A DNA stretch of 64,000 nucleotides, taken from the NCBI GenBank assembly GCA_026545765.1, contig CM048840.1:27222765-27286764 (forward strand), given 5' to 3'. The stretch's first letter is position 1, and every line of letters starts with the position of its first letter. Shown here in pieces: positions 24,170 to 35,408 of this stretch. Position numbers and translations under genes: made by a program. A model generated the notes under the pieces. It was not told the origin of the DNA, made no database searches, and saw only the letters and a program-made list of their open reading frames with translations. The stretch is from Plantago major (taxonomy: Eukaryota; Streptophyta; Magnoliopsida; Lamiales; Plantaginaceae).

Positions 24170-26418
24170 AACATATTTAATCTAGTTGGTGTATTGAAAT
24201 GTGAAGAAAATTTAATGGAGGCTGTGCACTTCATTATTATTGAAAGGGACTTGTTTAGTCTGTCAAATTTTCAGAACATAGGACAACTTAACCAAAACTA
24301 TAGTCTGTAGACTGTAGGGTAATATTGCACATCTCAATTTATATTTCAATTTTTGTCTATAAAGTAAATCCAACCAACCATACAGAGACCTAAATTGCAT
24401 GATCCCAGTCCAACACTGGAGATGTATGTTGCTCAACCAACGTTCTTAATTTAAACCAACTAGTAAAGGAAGAATATATATTTACCAATTATGGAACGAA
24501 AATGGGTAAAAATCTAACAGTGTCAATTCCATAATTTCACTTATCTAGCTATCTATACAAATCTGCAGTTCAATTCCAACAGCATGCTGGGATGGAGTCA
24601 CGAGGGCGAGCATAGTATTACGTTCACCACTACTATAACTTGAAAGAAATAAAAATTGTGCTTAATATTTTTATTATTTTAATATCCCCCGGCCCCAATC
24701 TAAAAAATAATCTTATATAATTTGGTCATGCGAATTTAAACTTCTTATTTTGTGCTTAAGAATGAGGTGAATTATATACATGATCGGTAGTTAATTAGTC
24801 TAAAACTTCCCAAGTGAATTGGAGATCTACTTTCATGAATTTGAAGCTTGAAGTCTATTTAGGCCATAATGTTCACATCAATATAACTTTATGCATGTTA
24901 TTTAGTTACTTGTGACTTTGTACAATAAAGTAAAACCACATATCACCTGGTTAACAGAGCATTATATTGAAGTGTTTATAAATTCATACTCTTGTTTATC
25001 ATATTATTGTTTGTATGGCGTTTATATGGTATTATTGTGATAATCCTTACAGTTTGACTTCTGTGTTCGGAGTGATTATAGCTCGCACGGACTAGGTCCT
25101 ATCACTAACCTTACCAAGTCTCCATGTTAGTGAGGCACTACATGGCTTAGGAGATTGCTAGTCTCTTGAAAGGTAGTTTTACAACTTTGACGTACTATGA
25201 ATATGAACGTCCCAATGAACTTGTTCTCTCTGATTTTCGTTACATAAAATAATGAGGCATTATTATAGCATTATATATTGCATTGAGGTTCACTATTTTA
25301 TCAGTACATATAATTGTACAAACGGTATTCTTGTAAGGTTCTTTATTAATATATAAACATTTTAAAAATGATAAAGAAATGAAATGGATTATGCTAACTG
25401 AACGCTTAACTGAACAATTTTACAATCCGTATAATGATCAATTAATCACACCCAATCTCATGTTCATTTCAACTAAACTTACGTTACTCCCTCCGTCCCG
25501 GAGAACTTCATACATTAGGGTTAGCGCGCAGTTTTATGCGAAAAGTTAAATTAATGATAGAATATACAAAAGGTGGGAAAAAGTATACTTTTTTAGAAAC
25601 GCAGAATTGTAACAGAAAGTTGAGATTGTTTATTATTTGTTGGGTGGGGTAGTTCCTTTTTTGGTAGAATGAAGTTAAGCTGGCGAATTTAAAAATAGAA
25701 ATGTATTTAAATGTATGAAGCTCATGGCATGCGAAGAGACTTTTAATCACTATATTTTATCTTACTTTTACCAATTTTTACTTTGTAAGTTATCAATATA
25801 AACTGTTATTTTACTCATTATAATTTAATAATTGTGTCGATTTCAATTGTAATTTTTTTTCAAGAAACGTGACGGAGTAGGAGGTAAGTAGATAATCATG
25901 TTAAATACTAAAAACCCGATGGAAATAGAGTCGAGTCAACAAACCGAAGTGCCAGAGTGGAAAGAAAGTAGGGTGACTCGATCGGACGGACATAGACTAG
26001 CGAATAGTAGCCTAGCCTAGTAGAAAAACATGAGTGTCCAAAGATGAGCTGGCACCTATTGACAACTGGGACCATAAATAGCTGACGGGTTCAACTGTAG
26101 AGCCGCCACGTGGACCACGCCCGCCGTCTACGGCGGGACCCCCGCTGACACGTCGGTACAGGACTTGTCACCATCGCCATCTGATGACATCATCGCTTTT
26201 CTCTTTTATTATTTCCTGGACTGGACAACTCAACTCAACTCTTCTTTGGAACCTCCAATTTGGAACTACTCATCCAACCCGTCCATTTGTGGATCGCAGG
26301 TTTTATTATGTTACCGTTGAGATGCGCGACATCTTGGACTTATTTCTCTATCTTTTTATCTTACCATTCAGAAAATACACGAAACCCCTTTTTAATTTTA
26401 CGACCAAATACTTGCTAC
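24170..26418. other. Intergenic, no supported gene
   Basis: AT-rich. One Stowaway-type end (CTCCCTCCGTCCCGGAG near 25491) lacks a clear partner. A GC-rich island at 26090-26165 contains a G-box-like CCACGTGG (26106-26113) and GACACGTCGG, which could be a remnant promoter, but no gene start follows that I can support. Confidence 0.4.
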
Positions 26419-26940
26419 TACTCCCTCCCTCACTTTCACTAAAATTGTAACAATTATGTTGTATACAATTTTTAATAAAAATGTATAAAAGTATACTCTC
26501 TCCACCCCTTAGAAACTGTCTAGAATATTGTTCATGCATAGAAATTAAGATTAATATTATAACACTATATAGTACATGTGAATTTATTTTATGACTTTAT
26601 TAGTAATTAGTTGATTATTTAAGTTACTTTTTTAACTTTTTTAGGAGTAGTGAAGTATATAAAATTATATAATTGTTTCTAAAATGGTAAAGAAATGAAA
26701 GTGGACAACTCTATTGGAACGCCCAAAATGGAAAATTGGACAGCTTCCAAGGGACGGAGGGAGTATGTGGTATCCAACAGTATGTGGTTAAGAATAAGTA
26801 GTAGATATTAATTGAGTGTAAAAGTACGCGTGGGCACAAAAATGTGTGATTAAAATAATTTCCATATAAGAAAATGTAACACTTTTATTGAAACGCTCAA
26901 AACGAAAAATTGTTATACTTTTAGTGAACCGAATGTAGTA
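26419..26940. mobile_element. Stowaway-like MITE interrupted by a second one
   Basis: The outer ends match as inverted repeats: CTCCCTCCCTCACTTTCACT at the left, and AGTGAACCGAATGTAG preceded by AAAATTGTTATACTTTT at the right. TA flanks both sides, and the interior is interrupted by the inner element at 26494-26765. Confidence 0.7.
26494..26765. mobile_element. Inner Stowaway-like MITE
   Basis: The ends are CTCTCTCCACCCCTTAGAAA at the left and, read backwards, CTCCCTCCGTCCCTTGGAAG at the right, flanked by TA. It is about 270 bp and non-coding, and it lies inside the element at 26419-26940. Confidence 0.75.
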
Positions 26941-28017
26941 TTATAAAAGGAAGGAGGTACACGTTAATTTGCGGGCCAAATTAACTTTTTAACTTGTTCG
27001 TCACTCTTCTATTTTAATTTTATTTAGATATCTTTATTTTTAATCATTAAATCTCATTAAAAAAATTAATAACCTGAAAGTTGGTGAATAATGAGCAAAA
27101 TTTACAACATAGAAAGTCCTAACATATCATAGATGAAATATTTTGTTAATTTATAGAGTCAAGTAATATTTACCACACAAATAATTTTAATAAAGCCACA
27201 GTTTATTGTTAAGAGAGAATTATGATAAATAATGAAGAAATTATGAGAGATGGAGATAAAAATGATAAATAATAAAAAAAATATAAGAGATAAATGATAA
27301 AGTATAAGAATATTGACTACTGCGGACGGGTTTGATTATAGAGATCATTTTAGTGGGCGAGGGATTACTAAGTTGATGTTTGGGTCAAGATTAAAATCCA
27401 GCTTGAATCTAGTTGACTTCCCATTATGTTTGCCTAGCGACTTAAATCCAGTCGAACAGTATCCGTTTTTAATTCAGCTACCATTCACAACTCAATTAAT
27501 TTTATCTAAAGCTAATTACCTATTAATTTCCTCTCAATTTATTTTTCCATTTATTATAACAACCTTTAATCAATGAAATAATTTTAAAAAACTTACACAC
27601 GCTACTTCACTCTTACGCACTATATATAAATAACCTACAAAAATTTATAAAATTTTAATTATATCATAAATATAATTTTTCCAAGCTCATTTAAAATTTA
27701 AATACTGCTTGTATTCATCTTTTAGAAATCAACTAAATTCCGGTGAGTTTTAATCTTTAGAGAAAGAATCGATACAAGTTTGTGGATAATTTATTAGGAT
27801 GGAAATTGAGTGAATGTTGACACGTTGACAGAGTAAAAGATGAGGTGGGGCCGGTTTGAATTGTTACTTACTTTTGGTAGGATATGATATGATCGTAAAA
27901 GTCATATTCTGACGTCGGTTGAATGGGTGAAACAGTGAAAGATTAAGAGAAAGAGAGTAAATGTAAAAAAAGTCTTGGGGGTACAAACTACAAAGTCCCC
28001 AGTCCCCACACTTCTTT
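26941..28017. other. Intergenic, no gene seen
   Basis: AT-rich with no element ends or coding sequence that I can support. Confidence 0.4.
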
Positions 28018-28486
28018 AGAATACCTGCAATGGTGACGGCTCCGTGACGCGTCACTGGCTGTTGATAGGATCCGTGACGAGATTTTCCTGCATTGTTGAT
28101 GCGTCATCGTGCCGTCATGAAATTTCAAAAAAAAAATTTTAATTTTTTAAAAACATATTTAACATATTATAAAAGTGTTTAGAAGTTGAAATTAATAAAA
28201 TTGCATTTTTAGAAGTCGTTTTACAATTTTAAGTTTAATTAAGAGAGAAAAATGAGTTTGATATGGGATGATCCAAACATAGTCAAGAGTGGTCTCTATT
28301 TGTAGATCTTGAAAATACAAAGTCGTTGGTGATTTTTATTTATTTTTCGCATTTTTATTTTTCGAGTTATTCGCATTTAAAATTGGACAATGAAAAAAAA
28401 TTTAAAAATAAAATAAAGGTGCAGGATTGGCTGCTGCCATGCGCCAGGGGCGCGTCACCCACACTGACGAGCTGCCAATGCTGTAA
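28018..28486. mobile_element. MITE-like inverted-repeat element
   Basis: The left side reads CTGCAATGGTGACGGCTCCG followed by TGACGCGTCAC. The right side is roughly its complement (GGCGCGTCACCC...GCTGCCAATGCTG). The interior is AT-rich and non-coding. The pattern suits a PIF/Harbinger- or hAT-type MITE, but the target duplication is not clear. Confidence 0.4.
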
Positions 28487-28514
28487 GTCTTTTTGTGACA
28501 ATGCATTTATATTT

Positions 28515-30395
28515 AAAATAAGAGTTCGTCTCCTGAGAGTTCACAATATAATAAGAGTACTTGAGAGTCCTACATAATAAACAAATATATACAATTTATA
28601 CATAAAACTATTTAAAATGATTTTTTTCGCGGCTTGACCCGCTTGACTCGGGTCGACCCACATTTTTCCCTTACAGTAATACACAACCCGCTTTCATGTG
28701 TCCATCCAATCATATTGATACTTTGGGACAAATTGCTTATGTCTGGTATATAATTGTCTATGTTTAGTGTAAAATTATCAATATGTTTATTTATCTCAAA
28801 AAACTCAATATTTATAAAATAAACATAGAAATCAATTTCATTCATCAATCAATAAAATGTCATTACATAAGAAACAATACAAAAAATTTAAAATCACTAT
28901 ATTCATCCTCGCAAACAAAAAAAAAACACCATTGACTTGTTCGTCAACTCCTCCATCCACGCCTCCATCTTTATCATCAATCATTCAACCACCATTTTTA
29001 CGAAAACCTACTATATGCACAAAAAAAAAAAAAAAAAGTCAACAATTTACATATAGACATACACAATTTACATAAAAACCTAAACAATATTTTTTTTTCA
29101 AAAGATGAAATAAAATACCTATATTCAAGCATCACCAATTTACCCTTAACAATCAACAATTACGATAAACATAAATTTATTCATACATAATAATCGAAGG
29201 AAAAAAATGAAGAATAATAACCGAAGCAAAAATGAAGTATAAACATAGACATCACCAATTTACCCTTAACAATCAACAATTACAGTCAACAATTACAGTA
29301 TAAGCATAGGCATCACCAATTTACCCATAACAATCAACAATTAAAGTATAAACATATGCTATTCATACATAATAATCGAAGCAAAAAAAAAAAAAAAACC
29401 GAAGAAAAAATGAAGCATAAACATAAGCATCACCAATTTACCCTTAACAATCAACAATTACAGTATAAACATATGTTATTCATACATAATAATCGAAGTA
29501 AAAATGAAGCATAATAACCGAAGCAAAAATGAAGCATAAACATAGGCATCACCAATTTACCCTTAACAATCAACAATTACAGTATAAACATAGGCTATTC
29601 ATACAAAATAAACGAAGCAAAAATGAAACATAATAACCGAAGCAAAAATGAAGCATAATAACCGAAGCAAAAATGAAGCATAAACATAGGCATCACCAAT
29701 TTACCCTTAACAATCAACAATTACAACCAAAACAACAAAAAACAAAGCATAGCATGCACAACAACAATCACTTCAACATTATCAATAGAGTTCAAACACG
29801 CAAACATCAACAATTACAGGTAAAGCATGCACAATTAAGGTTACACATGAAATATAAAGTTACGCGAAATCAATAAAAATCACCAAAACCAAACAAAAAA
29901 TGAAAAAACTGAAGAATCGAGAGAAGAAACCTGAAAATCGAGGAAACGGCAAGGTTATGACTAATATGTGTTGTCGGAGATCCGTTGGAGAAGACAACCG
30001 GAAAAGCTTCGAATTCCGACCAACCATTTCAAAAGTCGACCAATGAAAAAACGAAACCGATAGAAAGGTAGATCGGGCGATGAGCTACTCAAATATGTAA
30101 TCGGATTTAAGATTGGTGACCGGACGGCGGAGATATCGCCGGAAATGTGATCGAAAAAGAGAGAGAAAGGAAGAGGAGAGGGGAGAGAGAGAGAGAAGAA
30201 AGAATGAAATGAAAGGAAAAAAAAAGGAAGATAGGGTATTTATATTAATCTGACAACCTGTTTTTAGATCCATATTACTGAACCCGCAACCCAGGATCCG
30301 CGAATTTGAATAGAAATCAAGTCATCCCCAAATTGTGTATAATTGTGTATTTGTTCAGAACTCTCATGGACTCTCATAGTTTATAGGACTCTTTT
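28515..30395. mobile_element. Non-autonomous inverted-repeat element carrying a minisatellite
   Basis: The left end has GAGAGTCCTACATAATAAAC and AAATATATACAATT. The right end, read backwards, has GAGAGTTCTGAACAAATACA and CAATTATACACAATT. Subterminal GC-rich motifs (GGGTCGACCC at the left, CCCAGGATCCGCG at the right) lie inside each end. There is no transposase. The interior contains the 29129-29730 minisatellite and a purine-rich tract at 30150-30230. MULE-like is the likeliest class but not proven. Confidence 0.5.
29129..29730 (+). repeat. Minisatellite, CATCACCAATTTACCCTTAAC units
   Basis: Six or more degenerate repeats of a unit containing CATCACCAATTTACCCTTAA then CAATCAACAATTACAG and CGAAGCAAAAATGAAGCATA. 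Units are about 60-150 bp because inner parts vary in number. Confidence 0.8.
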
Positions 30396-30419
30396 AAGTT
30401 TTATTATTACAAGAAACGG

Positions 30420-31432
30420 ATAGTGACAAAATTCAAATGTCCAAGATGGCTACTTTACATATTCATACCTGCTGTTTGAACAATTACAAAATTCTCCTTT
30501 ACGTTTTCAAATTAATTACATATAAACTCAAAAACTCAAAGATTACTTATTTTTATTTTATTTTACAATTATCTTTATTTTTCTTTTCTATTTTATCATT
30601 TCTTTTTAATCATCCAAATTAATTATTTCACCAATTCACATTTTAAACCCTCAATTTTCCTTCTTCTCCAAAATTTCTCCTTCTTCTCCAAAACACCCCA
30701 CTTCCAATTCCACCACCATCTCCTCCACAGCTCCACCCTTCTTCATCACCACCACGAACTACCACCATAGAATCTTCACCTCTAGTTGTCCCCACCAATT
30801 TGAGCTTCAATGGAAGCTCGGAAGCTCCGTCCAAGCTTCCATGGAAGCTCAAATCGAGCTTACCTTCCATGGAAGCCCAATTCGAGCTTCCTACATCTTC
30901 TTCTTCTACTTTTTTTTTAAAAAAAATAACTTCTTAAAAATGGAAGAGCTTCCATGGAAGCTCTGTTCGGAGCTGGAACTTCCATGAAGCTGGAACACAA
31001 GCTTCCCAACATAGCTTCCATGGAAGCTCCATACAGAGCTTCTCCAGAAGCTGGAACACAAGTTTCATGGAAGTTCTGGCTGGAGCTCCGGTCAATTTTT
31101 TTTTTCTCTTCCTAAATAATTAAACGTGGGAGTTTGTTGAATTTTCGAATAATTTGAGGATTGATTTTAAATATGTTTTTGGATGATAATATGAGTAAAA
31201 TTTAGAATTGGGTATATTTTGTATTATTTCAAGCATAAGGGACCTTACTGTAATAAAACAATCAATTATAATTTTATTTTTCCATTAAGTTATATTTTAT
31301 CTTTTCTTTTTTCTGAAACATGAATATTTAATCTTGGTCAATGATTTTGGGTGTGGATGTAATTGTTCAAACAACGGGTATGAATTTGTAATTGGACAAT
31401 CATGCAGGGGGTCTGTATGTAAATGACCCTTA
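30420..31432. mobile_element. Long inverted-repeat element with AGCTTCCATGGAAGCT palindromes
   Basis: 30464-30491 (ATTCATACCTGCTGTTTGAA...) and 31350-31377 are inverted copies with two mismatches in 28 bp. Similarity continues outward in degraded form (AATGTCCAA versus ATTGTCCAA). The element is about 1 kb. Its interior holds the palindrome cluster. The Gly/Glu-rich minus-strand frame at 30643-30870 reads through simple sequence and is not called. Confidence 0.6.
30780..31100. repeat. Cluster of GAGCTTCCATGGAAGCTC palindromes
   Basis: Perfect or near-perfect copies of the 18-bp palindrome lie near 30833, 30868, 30948 and 31015. Many half-copies (GAAGCTGGAAC, GGAAGCTC) lie between them. Confidence 0.8.
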
Positions 31433-31924
31433 AAAGAAATCAAGGAAGGTGATTAATTATAGAGCGGTTTGGTATACAGTTGCAAACGTGTTTTAATGAT
31501 ATATGTTTTGATTAATAGGTAGGGCCTGAATTAAAGATGAATTAATAGTATGTGATAGAATTAATATTTATTAGGTTTATAAAGTTGTTATATTGTGTAT
31601 GTAAGAATAAATGATGGGTTTGATTTTATAAGGTTATTTGATTAGTTTTAGTGTTGTTTGATTGGTTTTAATATTGTTTGATTGGTTTAAAGTTGTTAAT
31701 ATAAGTAAAAATGTAAAGAGAGAAAAATAGTATGGTAAAAATAGAAGTATACTCCATGCGGTCCGTAGAAACTGTCCAGTTTTAACTTTTTTACTAATTA
31801 ATAAAATTGAACTTTACTACGATTAAATCGTACAGGTAAATATAAAATTGAAAAGAATTCCAACATATCTATGAACATGTAATGTTGGTAAATTATTTTA
31901 AGGAGGTTATGTAAATTAGTGTTA

Positions 31925-32149
31925 TACTCTCCCTCCGGCCCACTTTCATTTTCCCGCATTTCGTTTGGTTTGTCCCAACTTCATCTTCTCATCCTTTAAA
32001 TGGAAAATATCTCTCCTACTTTATTCACTATCTGTCATACTTTATTCACTCTTTTTCCTACTTTATAACAATCTCTCCCACTTTATTCACTTTTCTCTTA
32101 AATCTTGTGTCCGGGCCCACGGGAAGATGAAACCGGGATGGAGGGAGTA
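31925..32149. mobile_element. Stowaway-like MITE
   Basis: About 225 bp with inverted ends CTCTCCCTCCGGCCCACTTT and, read backwards, CTCCCTCCATCCCGGTTTCA, flanked by TA. The interior repeats TACTTTATTCACT. A lone similar end (ACTCCATGCGGTCCGTAG) occurs near 31752. Confidence 0.75.
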
Positions 32150-32154
32150 TATAA

Positions 32155-33576
32155 CGCCCCAAAAGTTTTAGAGTGCTTAAATGAGTTAAGAACGCTATTC
32201 ATATTAAGAATGTACACCTTTCTTTTAGAGGGTTCGTTAATAAAAACTCAAGATGAACAAAGTACGCATGAAATAACATGCGTTAGTACGTTGGGGCCAA
32301 CATATCACTTGGAGGACAGTCTACGGGTAACCGTACGGATCCGAAGAATCGGGTCATCGATTAATGGAGGTTAGTAAATATGTTGTTTATGACTTGGAAT
32401 ATGATACATAACAGTTTTTTGCTTTCACACCTGTCAACTAACTACTTGTTTGCACATATGTTTTTTTAGGCCAATAGAGGACAGCCGAAGAGTGCTATGT
32501 ACCACTTCAAGAAGGCTAAGCTGAAGAATGGCATCTGGACTGACGTGAGGGCCGAGCGTATTGCGGTACGTTTCTTTCTTAAGGTTAACATGTGTATTTG
32601 AGTATTTTAAAGTGATTCCTAAAATTGCATCTCATTTCGTATGCAACCAACAATTGTAGAGTGAGGTCAAGAGGAGGATGGACGAGAGGATGATCGACGG
32701 TCATGAGCTTTCAATTGAAGAGCAAGACCAGATCTTCTTCGAGGTCAACCCAATGGACAACAAGGGTCGAATGTATGGATTGGGAAGTTTGGGCCCTTCC
32801 ATGAGTTCTGGTAGCTTCTCAGTATCCCAGGGATTAGGATCGCGATCTAATCTCTACACACAGGAGCAGGTTCAAGAGATGATGACTCCTCTCCACCAGG
32901 AAATAGCTGCGACCAAGGCAGCTTACGAGCAAGTGCTTGAGGAACAGGCTCGTATGGCTCAGCGGATGGACGCTTTGACCCAGATGTTCAGTAGTTCTTC
33001 CCAGTCTCACCCACCGCCTCCTCCCGATTATTCTTAGTTACATCAGACTTATTATGGACTTGTTATGGATAATTTGACACTATTTCACCTTCTTCTTGTT
33101 TCGCATAATTTATATTGTTTCGGATTTATTAATGCAATTTAATTGTTTCGGGTATATTATCTATGATTATATTATGTGAAAAAACAGGTGAAACGGAAAT
33201 ATTAAAAAGATATATATATTTTTTAAACAATGAATTTAGCGACGGAACAAAATCCGTCGCTAAATTCACGAACTAAGGGCGAATTAGCCCATTGAATTTA
33301 GCGACGGATTTTGTTCCGTCGCTAAATGTCAACCGAACTAAGGCCGACTTAGTGGTGGGATTTAGCGACGGAACAAATCCGTCGCTAAATCCCGTCTCTA
33401 ATTAGCGACGGATAAGTAATCCGTCGCCAATTCGGACGGACTGGTCAACGGATTAATCCGTCGCCAGTTCGTCGTTATGTAGCGACGGAATACTTATCCG
33501 TCGCCAAAAAAAATAGTGACGATTGGTTTGGAGACGGAGAGTTATCCGTCGCTAAAACTGATTTTTTTTTGTAGTG
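32155..33576 (+). mobile_element. CACTA (En/Spm) transposon, right part
   Basis: The right end at 33571-33576 reads GTAGTG preceded by a T run, i.e. CACTACAAAAAAAA on the other strand, the CACTA signature. About ten subterminal TAGCGACGGA / TCCGTCGCTA units occupy 33237-33560. A gene fragment of the plant CACTA type lies just inside (32478-33037). No left CACTA end or TNP2-type transposase is present; the left side is cut near the Stowaway at 31925-32149. Confidence 0.75.
32478..33037 (+). pseudogene. CACTA-associated 'plant transposase (Ptta/En/Spm)' C-terminal fragment
   Basis: Two exons: about 32478-32564 (GQPKSAMYHFKKAKLKNGIW, then TDVRAERIA) and about 32660-33037 (stop TAG), with a GT-AG intron. 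The second exon starts SEVKRRMDERMIDGHELS. It then has FFEVNPMDNKGRMYGLGSL, a coiled-coil-like Gln/Glu segment (YTQEQVQEMMTPLHQEIAAT) and a Ser/Pro tail. This is the C-terminal arrangement of the transposase-24-like proteins carried by plant CACTA elements; their role is DNA-binding or accessory. The N-terminal part is not recognisable upstream, so I treat it as a remnant. Confidence 0.65.
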
Positions 33577-33728
33577 ATTTTTACCAAACCTTTAGGTGTT
33601 TGGATATAAAAGATCTCATGGATCTCATGGACGAAGACTTAACCAGTCTCGAAGAAGGGGTATTAAATTATTTTGAATAACAGGTTGTGAGGGCACAACT
33701 TGTTGAATTGTCCAATTTTCTGGAAATT

Positions 33729-34406
33729 CTATTTCTTCCCATTTAATGGATCTTCGAGTAGTAATTTTAGATCTGCTAAATTTGTTTCAATTAAAATAGT
33801 TTCATTTATAGGTTTATCAACCCTTCGGCAATGTGGATTTAAAGTAAACAAAGGTTTATAATAAATCCTATAACAGATACATATAGTTTCTGTGCCAGCA
33901 ATATAATTATAACCATTAGTCTTAACATTTAATGTTAAGGAATCTAAAATATTAATATCCGATAAGGATAATTGTAAATTCGGATAAACATCAAAATAAA
34001 CTGGACCATGGGCCAAACTAGACTGTATAATTCCTATTAAAGATTTTTTCCAGTCTAAGTTCCTACCATCTCTAAGAGCAGCTATAAAACTCTCAGGTAA
34101 TCCTTCTAAGGTTAAAGATTTAAAAGCAATTTGCACTAAACCTATATGGAGAAATTTGTAAAGGTTTTTGTAAATAGCTATATCTTTCTCACTAAGTAAT
34201 TTTATTACTAAATCATCATTATCTAGTGAGACAGATTCCTCAGTAGTCTTTACTACCTTTTTTAAACCTAATTTCTCAAAAGTTCCTAACTGGTAAATAA
34301 CCTTAGGCTCAATTCTAGGAATTGTCCATCTATTTAATAAGTCTAGATTTTGAGGGATATCATATTCCTCTCCTCTACTGTTTTTAACAGTATCTTTTCT
34401 TCTAAA
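33729..34406 (-). pseudogene. Caulimovirid movement-protein fragment, frameshifted
   Basis: An open frame of 225 codons runs from just after a stop at 34409-34407. No ATG is present in this frame. The central part contains KSLIGIIQSSLAHGPVYFDV and LDSLTLNVKTNGYNY, which I read as the core of the 30K movement-protein superfamily in the Caulimoviridae. At about 33735-33750 the frame ends early, while the expected continuation lies in another frame, so a small indel has broken the gene. The neighbouring minus-strand region has further stops. It is an old integrated copy and not functional as it stands. Confidence 0.65.
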
Positions 34407-34421
34407 CTATGTGCTTACTAA

Positions 34422-34440
34422 TAACTTGGCTCTGATACCA
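34422..34440 (-). other. tRNA-Met primer-binding site
   Basis: On the minus strand the sequence is TGGTATCAGAGCCAAGTTA. Its first 12 bases are the standard complement of plant initiator tRNA-Met, used by pararetroviruses and many Copia elements to prime reverse transcription. Confidence 0.8.
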
Positions 34441-34796
34441 CTTACTTCCATTCATGGATCACAAATCTAATTCAAGCAAGAACCATTAGATTAATCGGCC
34501 TTCAAATTACGGACTAAAAATAAGAAGACATCAGGATATATTACTGGGATAGAATCTGTCAATATTAAAATATTTCTCAAGACATAATTATCAGTACAAA
34601 ATGTTCTGTAGACGCCCATTTCTTTCTTAGAGGCAAACAAAGACCTTCATATGTCTATCGGAATATATTAATACGCCGGATTCCAATACCAAACCTTATC
34701 TATCTTATTTTTAGTAAGTAATAGAAGTCTTTTTGATCTATGATTCTGTCGTGAATAGTAACTATGAATAGTGACCGGTGAACAGTAAAACTTTTT

Positions 34797-34913
<117 letters not shown>

Positions 34914-34969
34914 GTGTTAGAGTACTTGTGATGTGATAGCCCTTCCTTTCTTTATGTTGAAATGGTTTA

Positions 34970-35356
34970 TACTCCCTCAGATCCAAATAAACTTTTTATT
35001 TTACTATTGTGCGGTCAACTATATTTGACTTTGACCACAAATTACTCTTGAACTATAATACTAGTAAATAGTTCAATAAAATAATATAATGAAAATTTAA
35101 TTATTAAATTTTCATTATATAATTTTATTCAAATTATTTATTATTATATTTTAAGAGTAATTTGTGGTTAAAGTTAAAGACAGTTGACCGTTAAAAGTCA
35201 AATTAAATTTTCATTATACGATTTTATTGAACTACCAAAGTATTTATTATTATATTTGTGGAGTATTTATTATTATATTTTAAGAGTAATTTGTAACCAA
35301 AGTTGAAGACAGTTTAAAAGTCAAAATAGAAAGTTTTCTTTGAAACTGAGGGAGTA
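34970..35356. mobile_element. Stowaway-like MITE
   Basis: The ends are CTCCCTCAGATCCAAATAAA and, read backwards, CTCCCTCAGTTTCAAAGAAA, flanked by TA. It is about 385 bp; the interior has AAATTACTCTTGAACTATAA-type repeats in both orientations. It directly precedes the Helitron's left side. Confidence 0.75.
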
Positions 35357-35408
35357 TTATTGGTTCTGTCACTAGTTTTACTATATTATAAGTCTATTAT
35401 AAGAGAGT

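Larger units (their letters stand above)
33577..34795 (-). mobile_element. Endogenous pararetrovirus (Caulimoviridae) fragment
   Basis: On the minus strand, a primer-binding site for initiator tRNA-Met lies at 34440-34429 and an open frame encoding a 30K-type movement protein follows directly downstream. That order (tRNA-Met site, then movement protein) is the layout of plant pararetroviruses. No capsid, protease or reverse-transcriptase region is in the window; the fragment is cut by the CACTA end at 33576. Its far side (34450-34795) may be viral leader, but nothing proves it. Confidence 0.6.

Noticed and set aside
26090..26170. G-box-like CCACGTGG island as a promoter
   Set aside because: No gene start or exon follows on either strand; kept only as a note on the intergenic stretch.
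29129..29730. CRISPR-like repeats
   Set aside because: Units are long, degenerate and AT-rich with no uniform spacers; this is a plant minisatellite in a transposon.
30643..30870. Gly/Glu-rich minus-strand frame ending near the palindrome cluster
   Set aside because: Composition follows simple repeats; sits in a non-coding inverted-repeat element.
34429..34440. Possible tRNA-Met gene
   Set aside because: Only the 3'-end complement (primer-binding site) is present, not a cloverleaf.
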